A DNA stretch of 64,000 bases from an uncultured Acidimicrobiaceae bacterium (GCA_947259365.1 CAMYMC010000038.1:1-64000); one strand, 5' to 3'; counted from the stretch's first letter, positions 45,522 to 54,894 are shown. Notes: generated by a model not told the origin, from the letters alone. Translations and numbers: made by a program.

Positions 45522-46202
45522 TCAGGCGCGGGCGGCTGCGATCTCGGCCTGCTCGAGGCGCCGGAACGTCCGCCTGCCCAATGTCCGGTCGAGCACCGCC
45601 GCCTCCCAGTGGGTGGGGTCGACGGGCCGGTCCTCGGTGGCCTCGATGGATGAGATGGCAAGCGCGATCGCCTCCGTCAGCGATACCCCGGGGGTGTACC
45701 GTTCCCGCAGTGCCACGGTGAGCTGCTCCTCCTCGCCACCCATGGCGCCGAGCCCTTCGACGTCGGCGAGTGTGCCGTCGAACTGGATCCGGTACATGCG
45801 CGTCGACTTCGCGTCGTCTCCGACCTCGGCGACCATGACGTCGATCTCGTACGGCTTCAGTTCATGGGTGAAGATCTGACCGAGCGTTTGCGCATAGGCG
45901 TTCGCCAGCCCCTTCGCGGTGACGTCAGCGCGGCCGTACGAGTACCCCTTGAGATCGGCGTAGCGGATCCCGGCGACGCGCAGCGTCTCGAACTCGTTGA
46001 AGCGCCCAACACCGGCGAAGGCGATCCGGTCGTAGATCTCGGAGACCTTGTGCAGCGAGCCGCTGGGGTTCTCGCCGATGAGCAGGACACCGTCGGCGTA
46101 CTCGAGGAGGACGATCGGCCTTCCCCTGGCGATGCCCTTGCGGGCAAAGTCGGCCCGGTCCTTGATGAGCTGTTCCGGCGGGACGTACATCGGCATCGTC
46201 AT
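45522..46202 (-). CDS. prcA: Proteasome alpha subunit
   Basis: A 226-residue alpha subunit of the 20S core. The N-terminal gate region is followed by QLIKDRADFARKGIARGRPIVLL, helix and the NPSGSLHKVSEIYDRIAFAGVG block typical of actinobacterial PrcA. No catalytic threonine, as expected for alpha. It overlaps prcB by 4 nt, so both are translated together. Confidence 0.95.
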   Translation of the reverse strand: MTMPMYVPPEQLIKDRADFARKGIARGRPIVLLEYADGVLLIGENPSGSLHKVSEIYDRIAFAGVGRFNEFETLRVAGIRYADLKGYSYGRADVTAKGLANAYAQTLGQIFTHELKPYEIDVMVAEVGDDAKSTRMYRIQFDGTLADVEGLGAMGGEEEQLTVALRERYTPGVSLTEAIALAISSIEATEDRPVDPTHWEAAVLDRTLGRRTFRRLEQAEIAAARA

Positions 46203-47008
46203 GGGCGCGCCTCCATGACTTCCGACGAGACGGCGGCCAGCCTGTCGTCCTCGATCTCGGTCAGCCCTACCGCCGTGACCGTGACGACGTTCGGGAAGAT
46301 CCCCCGGCGCAGGTCGGGCCCGCCGGTCGCCGAGTCCTCCTCGGCGGCGGCGACGAGCGCCTCGACCCCGACACGCAGCGCCTCGTCCTCCGACATGTCT
46401 TCTCGGTACGTGTTCTTGATGAACGACTTCGCCTCGGCACCCCCCGAGCCGGTCGTCGCGTAGTCCTGCTCCTCGTAGCGCCCGCCGACCACGTCGAACG
46501 TGAAGAGCTTGCCGGCGCCCTCGGCCTCGTCGTAGCCGCAGAAGAGCGGCACCACGACGAGACCCTGGAATGCCATCGCCAGGTTGCCCCGGACGATGCG
46601 GGCGAGGAAGTTCGATTTCCCCTCCAGACTCAACCTGGTCCCCTCGATCTTCTCGTAGTGCTCGAGCTCGGTCTGGAAGAGCTTGATGAGCTCGATGGCC
46701 ATCCCGGCCGAACCGGAGATCGCGACCGCCGAGAAGTCGTCGGCCGCGTACACCTTCTTGACCCTCGTGTGGGCGATGACGTTGCCGGCGGTGGCTCTGC
46801 GGTCACCGGCCATGACGACGCCGTCGGCGAAGCGGAGGGCGAGCACCGTCGTCGCCTCGGGGACCTCGAGGCCCGGCGGCACCTCCTCGAAGCCCCAGTC
46901 GGGGCGGAGTCCGCGAGTTTCGAGGAGCGAGAGGAAGCTCGCGTCGGGGACGACAGGGTCGAGTGGGAGGGGGCCGCCACCACCCGGCACCTCGAGACGG
47001 CGGGTCAC
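46199..47008 (-). CDS. prcB: Proteasome beta subunit
   Basis: A 269-residue beta subunit with a 52-residue propeptide. The catalytic Thr1 is Thr53 (EA|TTVLAL), with Asp17 as Asp69 and Lys33 as Lys85; the GSAGMAIE block and a late TGSGG follow. It starts at a GTG whose last two bases form part of the TGA that ends the pup C-terminal reading frame (GTGA). AGAAGG, 7 nt upstream, is a good ribosome-binding site and lies within the damaged end of pup. Confidence 0.95.
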   Translation of the reverse strand: MTRRLEVPGGGGPLPLDPVVPDASFLSLLETRGLRPDWGFEEVPPGLEVPEATTVLALRFADGVVMAGDRRATAGNVIAHTRVKKVYAADDFSAVAISGSAGMAIELIKLFQTELEHYEKIEGTRLSLEGKSNFLARIVRGNLAMAFQGLVVVPLFCGYDEAEGAGKLFTFDVVGGRYEEQDYATTGSGGAEAKSFIKNTYREDMSEDEALRVGVEALVAAAEEDSATGGPDLRRGIFPNVVTVTAVGLTEIEDDRLAAVSSEVMEARP

Positions 47009-47138
47009 TCGCCGCCCTTCTAAGGTCGTCGATCTTCTCGGTCAGCTCCTCGCTCTCGACGGCGGCCTCGGCCTCGGCCTCGACCGCCTCGGCATCGGTC
47101 TCGCTCGACCGGCTCTGTTTGCGCTCTTGGTCAGCCAT
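47005..47138 (-). pseudogene. pup: Pup, prokaryotic ubiquitin-like protein, with internal deletion
   Basis: From the ATG at 47138 the first 39 residues are normal Pup: a charged N-terminus, acidic middle and SEELTEKIDDL. After GAC CTT the next bases are AG AAG GGC GGC GAG TGA; in that other frame they read (Q)KGGE-stop, the normal Pup C-terminus ending where prcB starts. Relatives have about 20 residues (LDEIDxVLEENAEEF-type) between, so about 61 nt are missing and the frame is lost. Conceptual translation in frame one runs into prcB. Pup with Glu end would not need deamidation. The start overlaps dop by 8 nt. Confidence 0.9.
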
Positions 47139-48615
47139 CGTCGCCTCCGAATGCCCGTAGCAACGCGGCGGGGGTATCGGACCGTTCGAGGAGATCGCCC
47201 ACCAGGTCCCTCGTGCCCCGCAGCGGCTCCATCATAGGCACCCGCTTCAACGACTCCTCCCCAGTGTCGAAGACGAGTGAGTCCCAGTTGGCGGCGACGA
47301 GAGCGGCTCCGAACCGGGCAACACAGCGGCCGCGGAAGTACGCCCTCGTCCGCTCCGGTGGGTCCGTGACGGCGATACCGATCTCAGTGTCGGTGAACAG
47401 GCGGCGCATCTTCCCGTTGCGGACGAGCCGGTGGTAGAGGCCGCGCTCGGGATCGACGTCGTGGTATTGCAGGTCGAGGAGACGGAGCTTGGGATCGTCC
47501 CACTCCAGCCCGTCGCGGTTGCGGTAGCCCTCGAGGAGCCGCAGCTTCGCAGCCCAGTCGAGCCGGTCCGCCGTCAGCATCGTGTCCTGCTCGAGATCGG
47601 CGAGCACGTCCTCCCAGAACGCGACGACGTCCCCGTAGACGGCACCGAGATCGCTGCCGTGGAGGTACTTCGCCGCCCATTCCAGGTATTGCCACTGGGC
47701 TTCGAGCGCGGTGAGCGTGCGCCCGTCGTCGAGCGTGATCGGCCGAATCAGCCCGGTGTCGTGGCTGACCTGCCAGACGGAGGCAACGGGATCCGAGAGC
47801 ACGAGCGGGTCGGGAAGGGCCCCTTCCTCGAGGGCGCTGAGGAACAACGCGGTCGTCCCCAGCTTGAGGAACGTCTGCCACTCCGAGAGCGTCGCGTCCC
47901 CGATGATCACGTGGAGCCTGCGGTACTTCGTCGAGTCGGCGTGGGGCTCGTCACGGGTGTTGATGATCGGGCGCTTGAGCGTCGTCTCGAGCCCCACCTC
48001 CTCCTCGAAGAAGTCGGCTCGCTGGGTGATCTGGAAGTCGACGTCGGGTCGGCCGTTCTCGGACCCGAGCTTTCCCGAACCGGTGAAGATCTGGCGAGTG
48101 ACGAAGAAGCCCGTGAGGTGGCGGACGATGTCGCCGAACGGCAGGTCCCTCGCGATGAGGTAGTTCTCATGAGCGCCGTAGGAGTTGCCCTTGCCGTCCG
48201 AGTTGTTCTTGTGGATGAACATGCGCTCGTCGGCCGGCATCGCCGCCCGGGCGGTGGCGACGGCGCGGGCCATGACGACCTCGCCCGCCTTGTCGTACCT
48301 CGCCGCCTCGAGGGGATCGAAACACTCAGGGGTGGAGTACTCCGGGTGGGCGTGGTCGACGTAGAGTCGGGCCCCGTTCGTGAGCACGACGTTGACGAGG
48401 CCTGTCTCCATCTCCGAGGGCATCGTCTCCTCGAAGCCGAAGCCCCTGGCGTCCCGGCCGGGGGACTCCTCGTCGAACGACCACTGGATCCGGGCCTGGT
48501 CGCCGGCGTAGGAGTTGATCACCGTGCTCGACGCGAGCACAGGGTTGAAGTCGGGCTGGTGCCTGACGGTGATCCCGTACTCGGTCTCGGTGCCGAGGAC
48601 CTTATGCAGCGCCAT
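47131..48615 (-). CDS. dop: Depupylase/deamidase Dop
   Basis: A 494-residue paralogue of PafA that removes Pup from proteins and, where Pup ends in Gln, deamidates it. It begins VLGTETEYGI and has the Dop-loop insertion (about residues 37-75) that PafA lacks, then FIHKNNSDGKGNSYGAHENYL and [15 protein letters not shown]. Since the Pup end here reads Glu, mainly depupylation is expected. It overlaps pup by 8 nt and follows mpa. Confidence 0.95.
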   Translation of the reverse strand: MALHKVLGTETEYGITVRHQPDFNPVLASSTVINSYAGDQARIQWSFDEESPGRDARGFGFEETMPSEMETGLVNVVLTNGARLYVDHAHPEYSTPECFDPLEAARYDKAGEVVMARAVATARAAMPADERMFIHKNNSDGKGNSYGAHENYLIARDLPFGDIVRHLTGFFVTRQIFTGSGKLGSENGRPDVDFQITQRADFFEEEVGLETTLKRPIINTRDEPHADSTKYRRLHVIIGDATLSEWQTFLKLGTTALFLSALEEGALPDPLVLSDPVASVWQVSHDTGLIRPITLDDGRTLTALEAQWQYLEWAAKYLHGSDLGAVYGDVVAFWEDVLADLEQDTMLTADRLDWAAKLRLLEGYRNRDGLEWDDPKLRLLDLQYHDVDPERGLYHRLVRNGKMRRLFTDTEIGIAVTDPPERTRAYFRGRCVARFGAALVAANWDSLVFDTGEESLKRVPMMEPLRGTRDLVGDLLERSDTPAALLRAFGGDDG

Positions 48616-48648
48616 CCGGCGCCTCCCACGTGAACAGGAGCCAGCCCG

Positions 48649-50364
48649 TCACAAGTATTGCCCGGGGCTGACCGCCTCGATCGTCCTCTGGTCGCCCTCT
48701 CCGTCGATGAGCGTCCGCACGTACACGATGCGCTCGCCCTTCTTGCCCGAGATCCGGGCCCAGTCGTCGGGATTCGTCGTGTTGGGAAGGTCCTCGTGCT
48801 CCCGGAACTCCTGGGTGATGGCGTGGAGCATGTCGGAGCGTCGCATCCCGGGCGGGTCCCCGGCGATCTCCCGCTTGATCGCGTCCTTCTTCGCTCTCCG
48901 CACGATGTTCTCGATCATCGCGCCGGAGGAGAAGTCTTTGAAGTAGAGGACCTCGCGGTCTCCGTTCGCGTACGTCACCTCGAGGAAGCGGTTGGCCTCC
49001 GAGGTGTCGTACATCGTCGCCACGGTGTCGTCGATGACCGACGCGATGAAGTCCCCGGGATCCCCGCCGAACTTGGCCAACTCGTCGGCTGCGTACGGCA
49101 GGTCGTCCCTCAGGTAGATCCGGAAGATCTGGCGCGCCGCCGCCTCGTTCGGCCGCTCGATCTTGACCTTCACGTCGAGGCGGCCCGGACGCAGGATCGC
49201 GGGATCGATCAGGTCTTCTCGGTTCGACGCTCCGATGACGATGACGTTGCGCAGGGTCTCGACGCCGTCGAGCTCGGAGAGGAGCTGGGGGACGATCGTT
49301 GACTCGACGTCGGAGGAGACGCCGGTCCCCCTCGTGCGGAACAGCGAGTCCATCTCGTCGAAGAAGACGATGACTGGGACACCTTCGTCCGACTTCTCCT
49401 TGGCCCTGTGGAAGATGAGCCGGATCTGGCGCTCGGTCTCACCCACGTACTTGTTGAGCAGCTCGGGGCCCTTGATGTTGAGGAAGTACGAGCGGGTGTC
49501 CTCGTTCCCCTCCTTCTCGGAGACCGCCTTGGCGAGGCTGTTCGCCACCGCCTTGGCGATGAGCGTCTTGCCGCAGCCGGGCGGCCCGTACAACAGCACG
49601 CCCTTCGGGGCGGCGAGCTGGTAGTCCTGGAACCGCTCCCGGTGCACGTACGGGAGCTCGATCGCATCCTGGATGGCGATGATCTGCTCGCTGAGACCCC
49701 CGATGTCCTCGTAGGTGACGTCGGGCACCTCCTCGAGGACGAGTTCTTCGACCTCGGGACGGACGAGACGTTCGAACACGAGCCCGGTGCGGGTGTCCAT
49801 CCGGACGTGGTCGCCGATCCTGAGGTGCTCACCCCGCAGCGGCGCAGCCAGCTCGACGACCCGCTCCTCGTCGGCCCTGCCCAGGATGATGAGCCGGTGG
49901 TCGCCGAGGATCTCTTTGACGGAGACGACCTCACCCGACGGATCGAAGTGGCGAATGTCGACAACGTTGTACGACTCGTTGAGGAGGACCTCCTGGCCGA
50001 CCTCGAGCGCCTTGATCTCGATGCTGGGCTCGACGTTGACCCGGAGCTTGCGCCCGGAGGTGAAGACGTCGGCCGTCCCGTCGGCGTTGATGCCGAGCAC
50101 GACGCCGAACGGGTTCGGAGGCGACGTCAGCTTCTCGACCTCTTCGCGGAGGAGCGCGAGCTGCTCGCGGGTCTCCTCGAGCGCGGTGGAGAGCTTCTGA
50201 TTCTGGGAGGCGGCCTGAGAGAGCTTGTTCTTCGTCTCGAGGAGTCGCTCTTCGAGCACTCTCACCCGCCGGGGCGCGTCCTGGAGCCGGCGGCGAAGCA
50301 CCGCCACCTCTTCCTCCAGCATCCGGATCGTGGCCCGGAGCTCGTGGACGTCGCCCTGGTCCAT
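48649..50364 (-). CDS. mpa: Proteasomal AAA ATPase Mpa/ARC
   Basis: A 571-residue hexameric unfoldase that feeds pupylated proteins to the 20S core. An N-terminal coiled coil (about 5-80) binds Pup; the double OB region follows; Walker A GPPGCGKT is at 270-277 and Walker B near 340 ([10 protein letters not shown]). It ends in Gln-Tyr-Leu, the gate-opening tail that docks to the alpha ring. ATG at 50364 has GAGGAGG just upstream. Confidence 0.96.
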   Translation of the reverse strand: MDQGDVHELRATIRMLEEEVAVLRRRLQDAPRRVRVLEERLLETKNKLSQAASQNQKLSTALEETREQLALLREEVEKLTSPPNPFGVVLGINADGTADVFTSGRKLRVNVEPSIEIKALEVGQEVLLNESYNVVDIRHFDPSGEVVSVKEILGDHRLIILGRADEERVVELAAPLRGEHLRIGDHVRMDTRTGLVFERLVRPEVEELVLEEVPDVTYEDIGGLSEQIIAIQDAIELPYVHRERFQDYQLAAPKGVLLYGPPGCGKTLIAKAVANSLAKAVSEKEGNEDTRSYFLNIKGPELLNKYVGETERQIRLIFHRAKEKSDEGVPVIVFFDEMDSLFRTRGTGVSSDVESTIVPQLLSELDGVETLRNVIVIGASNREDLIDPAILRPGRLDVKVKIERPNEAAARQIFRIYLRDDLPYAADELAKFGGDPGDFIASVIDDTVATMYDTSEANRFLEVTYANGDREVLYFKDFSSGAMIENIVRRAKKDAIKREIAGDPPGMRRSDMLHAITQEFREHEDLPNTTNPDDWARISGKKGERIVYVRTLIDGEGDQRTIEAVSPGQYL

Positions 50365-50588
50365 AGAGCCTCCTCTACCCCATGTATCGGCCCGGAGCCC
50401 GTCTGCCTGAGCCCCAGACGCGGCCGCCAAGTGTAGGCCGCGCTCCGTTCAGACCGTACAACCCCATTGTCGTCCTTCCTGCGGGCAAACGGGACGCAGG
50501 CCACCACCACCAGCCGCGACGATCGTCGGCTCGAGGGAGGGGTACACTCGCCGGGGCCCGGACACGGCGGGCACCCGAAAGGACTGAG
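50365..50588. other. Divergent promoter region of mpa and ferredoxin
   Basis: About 220 bases between divergent genes. Apart from the ribosome-binding sites at each end I see no defined site. Confidence 0.35.
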
Positions 50589-50834
50589 ATGAAGGTTTGG
50601 ATCGACCAGGACCTGTGTACGGGCGACGGCCTCTGCGAGGAGATCGCACCCGACGTGTTCGTGCTCCTCGACGACGGGCTCGCCTATGTGCGCGAGGGGG
50701 ACAGGATCTACGCGCAGTCCGAAGGCAACCCGGAGGGGGCCGAGGGTCTCGCCGATATCCCCGACGGTCAGCTCGACCTCGTGGTCGAATCCGCTGAGGA
50801 ATGCCCGGGGGAGTGCATCTTCATCGAGCCGTGA
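50589..50834 (+). CDS. Ferredoxin, 3Fe-4S/4Fe-4S type
   Basis: An 81-residue acidic ferredoxin. Cysteines lie in DLCTGDGLCEE (C-x5-C) near the N-terminus and in ECPGECIFIEP near the C-terminus, the pattern of single-cluster actinobacterial ferredoxins that serve P450s and other oxidoreductases. ATG at 50589 has AAAGGA 5 nt upstream. Its redox partner is not in the window except perhaps by chance. Confidence 0.9.
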   Translation: MKVWIDQDLCTGDGLCEEIAPDVFVLLDDGLAYVREGDRIYAQSEGNPEGAEGLADIPDGQLDLVVESAEECPGECIFIEP

Positions 50835-50863
50835 CCCGGCGGTGGCCGTGGCGCTGAGGCCGG

Positions 50864-51640
50864 TCACCTCGCAACCAGGCGCCCGACTGTGATGAATCCC
50901 GTGTGGCCCTGCATACGGTGGGCCGGACGCACGGAACGGCCCTCCACCACCCAGGGCCGGACGATGATCTCGACGGTCTCGATGTCGACGTAGCGCTTCG
51001 ACGCCCGCAAGGCGCGCGCGACCTCTTCGACCTGGGGCACCGTCGGCAGATAGCAGGCGAAGATCCCGTCGGGCTGCATGTGCGCCGCCGCCGGCTCGAC
51101 CGAATGCCACGGCTCCGGGACGTCGAGGACCACCCGATCCGGCGCGACCGCGGCGATCTCGTCCTCGACGTCGCCGGCTCGCAGCTCCACATGGTCGGGG
51201 ACGGAGCCGAAGAACCCGGTGATGAGCTCGCGGGCACGGGCCGCGTGGTCGTCGCGGCGCTCACAGCTCACGACCCTCCCCTGGGGCCCTACCGCCCTCG
51301 CCAGCACCATGGTGAGGCCCCCGGAGCCGGTGCCCGCTTCGAGGACGGTCGCTGCGGGGGCGATGTCGGCTCTGGAGACGATGGCGGCGGCGTCTTTGGG
51401 GTACATGACGGTGGCCCCTCTCCCCATCTTCACGATGTAGTCGGCGAGGCGGGGACGCAACGCGACGAGCTTCGACCCGAGGGAGGAGTCGAACACCGTT
51501 CCGGGGTTCGCGCCGATGATGCGGTCGTGAGGGAGGACACCACGGTGGTATTGGAACTCCTGCCCCGCCTCCAAGGCGAGCAGGTACTTCCTGCCCTTCC
51601 CGTCCATGAGAAGGCACGGTTCACCCGCGGCGAACGCCAT
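50864..51640 (-). CDS. trmI: tRNA (adenine-58-N1)-methyltransferase TrmI
   Basis: A 258-residue methyltransferase that makes m1A58 in the T-loop of tRNAs. An N-terminal beta domain (YHRGVLPHDRIIGA and SSLGSKLVALRP) precedes the Rossmann domain with VLEAGTGSGGLTMVLARA and LDVPEPWHSV. The homologue in M. tuberculosis (Rv2118c) is also close to mpa. Length fits. Confidence 0.94.
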   Translation of the reverse strand: MAFAAGEPCLLMDGKGRKYLLALEAGQEFQYHRGVLPHDRIIGANPGTVFDSSLGSKLVALRPRLADYIVKMGRGATVMYPKDAAAIVSRADIAPAATVLEAGTGSGGLTMVLARAVGPQGRVVSCERRDDHAARARELITGFFGSVPDHVELRAGDVEDEIAAVAPDRVVLDVPEPWHSVEPAAAHMQPDGIFACYLPTVPQVEEVARALRASKRYVDIETVEIIVRPWVVEGRSVRPAHRMQGHTGFITVGRLVAR

Positions 51641-51651
51641 GCGGCCTCCCC

Positions 51652-51753
51652 TCAGGTCAGACTCCCGGCGATGGCGATCAGCACGCTGAGCACGAGCGCC
51701 ACGACGAGCACGAGCGCCACGATGCGGATGAATCGCTCGCGATTGCGGAACAT
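51652..51753 (-). CDS. 33-aa single-pass membrane peptide
   Basis: A short gene starting with ATG at 51753, GGAGGGG 4 nt upstream. It encodes a basic N-terminus (MFRNRERFIRI) and one hydrophobic helix for the rest. The ribosome-binding site and tight spacing behind the 75-aa gene (stop at 51755) support translation. No function known. Confidence 0.5.
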   Translation of the reverse strand: MFRNRERFIRIVALVLVVALVLSVLIAIAGSLT

Positions 51754-51754
51754 C

Positions 51755-51982
51755 TCACCCCTCCACCGCGGTCTCGTCGACCACCGTCTCGCCTCGAAGC
51801 AGACGGATGGTGAGGGACTCGCCGTCCTTGAGCTTCCGCGAGTAGATGAGCTTGTCCGCTTTCTTCCGGCTGCGGAGCCACCCCACGATCGACAGCGCCG
51901 CGCCCAACCCGGCGAGGCCCGGTTGCCCCCGCCGCGCCCCTCCGAAGAGCTGGCGCAGCCCGAACGAGAGCGTCCGGTTCAT
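51755..51982 (-). CDS. Small basic hypothetical protein
   Basis: A 75-residue protein. Residues 20-36 are weakly hydrophobic, then a basic stretch (RSRKKADKLIYSRKLKDG) and a beta-like end. No family recognised. It lies in a row of four small genes of the same direction. Confidence 0.5.
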   Translation of the reverse strand: MNRTLSFGLRQLFGGARRGQPGLAGLGAALSIVGWLRSRKKADKLIYSRKLKDGESLTIRLLRGETVVDETAVEG

Positions 51983-52004
51983 CGGTCGGTACCGCCGGCG
52001 AGCA

Positions 52005-52205
52005 TCACTTCAACCTGTAGACCTCGACCCGGGCGCCGCCCGCCTTCTTGCCCTTGCGCCGGCCCATGAGGAACGCCACGGCGACGACGACCACCACGAC
52101 CACCACGATGAGGGTCCCGGTCGCCCGCGCCTGGGTCTTCGTCTCCTCGACGATCGATTCGATCTCGCGGAGTTTCGCCTCGAGATCCTCGCGCTGTACG
52201 GCCAC
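52005..52205 (-). CDS. Small coiled-coil membrane protein
   Basis: A 66-residue protein: an N-terminal charged helix (EDLEAKLREIESIVEETK), one long valine-rich membrane segment (about 32-47) and a basic tail. The GTG at 52205 has GGGAG 6 nt upstream and starts 3 nt behind the stop of the holin-like gene. Function unknown. Confidence 0.55.
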   Translation of the reverse strand: MAVQREDLEAKLREIESIVEETKTQARATGTLIVVVVVVVVAVAFLMGRRKGKKAGGARVEVYRLK

Positions 52206-52207
52206 TG

Positions 52208-52513
52208 TCAGCTCCCGGTGTCGCGTGCGGTCAGCCAGACGATGATGGACGCGATGACGACGAGGGCGGTCGCGCTCACGACATAGCCCAGCGCCGTCCA
52301 ATTGGGCCCGTCGGGCATCGCCCGCACGATCCAGCGCGTCCCCGCGATCCCGAGCAGCAACATCCCGATCGCGAAGGCAAACGCGGCGCCGACCGAAAAA
52401 CCGGCAAACCGGCCGAGCTGTTTCGCGGGCTCCACCGTCTCCTGGAGCAGGTACTCCTTCGACATGTCGGTGAACTCTCTGATGAGCTCGGGAAGCTCGG
52501 ATGGGTTCGCCAT
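52208..52513 (-). CDS. Holin-X-like membrane protein
   Basis: A 101-residue protein with two membrane helices (about 38-60 and 74-95) after a soluble N-terminus (LIREFTDMSKEYLLQETVEPAKQLG). It resembles the putative actinobacterial holin-X/phage holin superfamily III proteins, which are common chromosomal genes and not evidence of a phage. It is the first gene of the small-protein row. Confidence 0.65.
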   Translation of the reverse strand: MANPSELPELIREFTDMSKEYLLQETVEPAKQLGRFAGFSVGAAFAFAIGMLLLGIAGTRWIVRAMPDGPNWTALGYVVSATALVVIASIIVWLTARDTGS

Positions 52514-52685
52514 CGCCGCCCCTCAGGTCTGCGTCCGCGTCTTGCCACCGCAGGCTACCCCATGGCCGGCCCCGGTTCGCCTGCGCGGCGCGGGAGCATC
52601 TCGAGAAGGGTCCGGGTCCCGAGCAGGCCCGTCACTACGATGCCTTCTCGTGCAATCCGTCGATCCGTTCATCGAGGAGTTGCGG

Positions 52686-53972
52686 ATGCGGCGACTGGCT
52701 CGCCGCAACGTCGGTCCCCTCGTCATGGGTCAGGCGGTGTCGCTCTTCGGCGACTACATGGCCTACTTCTCCCTGCCCTGGTTCATCCTCGAGCTCACCG
52801 GCAGGGCCACCGATCTCGGGCTCACCGCCGCAGCCGAGACGCTGCCCCTCGCCATCTTCGGTCTCTCGGCCGGCGTCGTCCTCGATCGGTACCGCACGAA
52901 GGCGGTGCTCATCATCGCCGACCTGGTGAGGGCCGCCGCGTTCCTCCTCCTCGCCCTGGCGGCCGAGGGCGACGCATCGGCGTGGATGGTCTTTCTCACC
53001 GCCTTCGTCGTCGGCACGATGGGGACGCTGTTCGACTCCGGGCTCCAGTCGCTCCTGCCGGCGGTGGTGGCAGGCGACATGCTCGTTCCGGTGAACGCCC
53101 GGCTGTCGATGGCGCGCACCCTCGCCTGGCCGGTCGGAGTTGCCCTCGCCGGCATCCTCGTCACTCAACCGGGCGGGTTCAGCATCGTCTTCGCCGCCAA
53201 CAGCTACACGTTCGTGATCTCGGCGCTGTTGCTGTGGCGAGTGCGCGTCCTCCGGCGGCAGCCGAAACAACCAGGCTTCGGGGGTCGCTCGGGGCTGCTG
53301 GCCGGCGTGCGGTATCTCCGTCGCGATCTCGCGCTGAAGTGGGCGACGATCGGGGGGGCGGTCACGAACTTCGTCTTCGCCCCGCTCGAGGCGCTGTTGC
53401 TCAAGTTCGTCGACGATCAGCTCGTCACGGGAGAGGAGCTGCCGGGGATCTTGGGGACGCTGTTCGAAGGCCCGGCCCGCGTCGCGTTCTTCGTGGCCGT
53501 GCAAGCCGCGCTCGGCTCGATCGGGATCGCGTTCGCACCACGGCTCGCCGGGAAGCTCCGTCTGGGCCGCATGTATGTGATAGGAATGCTCGCCCTCGGC
53601 GCCGGGTTCGGGATCGTCTCGACGATGGAGAGCTTCTGGGCCGTGATCCCGGCCGGGTTCGCGCTCGCCGGAGTGGGGTGGGTGAATGTCGCATTCTTCA
53701 CGCTGCGACAGCAACTGACGCCGGAAGACCTGCTCGGGAGGGTCATCGCCGCGTCGCGCACGCTGTCGTGGTTTCTCATCCCGGTTGGTGCCGTTCTCGG
53801 CGGCGTTCTTGCAGACGAGCTGGGACTCGTCCCGGTGTACCTGTTCGGTTCGCTCGGGGTCATCGCCGTCGCGACCATCCTCATCGCGACACCGCTCTAC
53901 CCGGCGGACGGTACCCCCCGCTCGCCCTTCCACCGGGCCGTCGCGCACGCCACGAGGAGAGGCGGAGAATGA
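52686..53972 (+). CDS. Major facilitator superfamily transporter
   Basis: A 428-residue MFS permease with about 12 membrane helices. Near the start it has GQAVSLFGDYMAYFSLPWFI, and the loop-2 motif is LDRYRTKAVLI. It resembles the enterobactin-exporter/drug-efflux type MFS_3 group. Substrate unknown. ATG at 52686 has GAGGAG 6 nt upstream; GTG at 52650 is an alternative. The stop overlaps the next gene (ATGA). Confidence 0.9.
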   Translation: MRRLARRNVGPLVMGQAVSLFGDYMAYFSLPWFILELTGRATDLGLTAAAETLPLAIFGLSAGVVLDRYRTKAVLIIADLVRAAAFLLLALAAEGDASAWMVFLTAFVVGTMGTLFDSGLQSLLPAVVAGDMLVPVNARLSMARTLAWPVGVALAGILVTQPGGFSIVFAANSYTFVISALLLWRVRVLRRQPKQPGFGGRSGLLAGVRYLRRDLALKWATIGGAVTNFVFAPLEALLLKFVDDQLVTGEELPGILGTLFEGPARVAFFVAVQAALGSIGIAFAPRLAGKLRLGRMYVIGMLALGAGFGIVSTMESFWAVIPAGFALAGVGWVNVAFFTLRQQLTPEDLLGRVIAASRTLSWFLIPVGAVLGGVLADELGLVPVYLFGSLGVIAVATILIATPLYPADGTPRSPFHRAVAHATRRGGE

Positions 53973-54874
53973 CGGGCCGGGAGCGGCTCCTTCAGACATC
54001 CGAGGGCTCCACTGCGGCCGCGTTCGGGGTCGCGGAATGGGCTCTGCTCGCGGTCGTGGGCTTTGTGTGGGGCTCCTCGTTCCTCTTCATCGCCGAAGGG
54101 CTCGAGGCGTTCGGGCCCGGCCTCATCTCGTGGCTCCGTCTCGCCCTCGGCTTCGCCACACTGTCGCTGTTCCGTACGGCGCGCGCCCCCATTGCCCGCG
54201 CCGACCACCGGCGCATCGCCGCGCTCGCCGTGCTGTGGATGGCGATCCCCTTCATCCTCATCCCGATGGCGCAGCAGTCGATCGATTCCTCGCTGGCGGG
54301 CATGATCAACGGCGGCATGCCGCTCTTCGCCGCGGCGATCTCCGCCATCATGCTCCGCCGGCTCCCCGGCAAGGCGCAGAGCACGGGCCTCGTTGTCGGC
54401 TTTGCCGGCATCGTGCTCGTTTCCCTGCCGTCGGGGGACGCCTCGGCCACCCTCACCGGCGTCGTGCTGACCCTTGTCGCCACCGCGTGCTATGGACTCG
54501 CCGTCAACCTCGCCGTGCCGCTCCAACAGACATACGGGGCGCTCCCCGTGCTGCTGCGGGCGCTCGGAATCGCCCTCATCGTGACCACACCGCTCGGTAT
54601 TGCCTCGCTCGCGTCCGCGACGTGGAGCTGGACGAGCCTGGCTGCCGTCGCCGCCCTCGGCGTCGGGGGCACAGCCCTCGCCTACGTCGCCATGGCGACG
54701 CTGGCGGGGCGCGCCGGAGCCACCCGCGGTGCCGTCGCCATCTACCTCATTCCGCTCGTCGCCATCGGACTCGGGGTATGGCTACGAGACGAAGAGGTGG
54801 CGGCCCTCGGCCTCGTCGGGATTGGGCTGGCGCTCGTCGGCGCCTGGGTGACGAGCCGGGCCGAGACCCGTTGA
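53969..54874 (+). CDS. EamA-family (DMT) transporter
   Basis: A 301-residue permease of the drug/metabolite transporter superfamily with ten membrane segments in two EamA repeats (WGSSFLFIAEGLEAFGP at the start of the first, AYVAMATLAGRAGATRGAV in the second). It overlaps the MFS gene by 4 nt. Two efflux-type transporters in one operon suggest export of a shared or related metabolite; the substrate is unknown. Confidence 0.9.
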   Translation: MTGRERLLQTSEGSTAAAFGVAEWALLAVVGFVWGSSFLFIAEGLEAFGPGLISWLRLALGFATLSLFRTARAPIARADHRRIAALAVLWMAIPFILIPMAQQSIDSSLAGMINGGMPLFAAAISAIMLRRLPGKAQSTGLVVGFAGIVLVSLPSGDASATLTGVVLTLVATACYGLAVNLAVPLQQTYGALPVLLRALGIALIVTTPLGIASLASATWSWTSLAAVAALGVGGTALAYVAMATLAGRAGATRGAVAIYLIPLVAIGLGVWLRDEEVAALGLVGIGLALVGAWVTSRAETR

Positions 54875-54894
54875 GCCTTCGCCGGGGCGGCGGC

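Noticed and set aside
47005-47138. Programmed frameshift in pup
   Set aside because: A -1 shift after GAC CTT gives TAG at once, and +1 does not reach the KGGE frame. Most of all, about 20 residues of the normal protein are missing, which no shift can restore.
52208-52513. Holin-like gene as sign of a prophage
   Set aside because: No other phage gene is nearby, and holin-X-like proteins are common chromosomal genes in actinobacteria.
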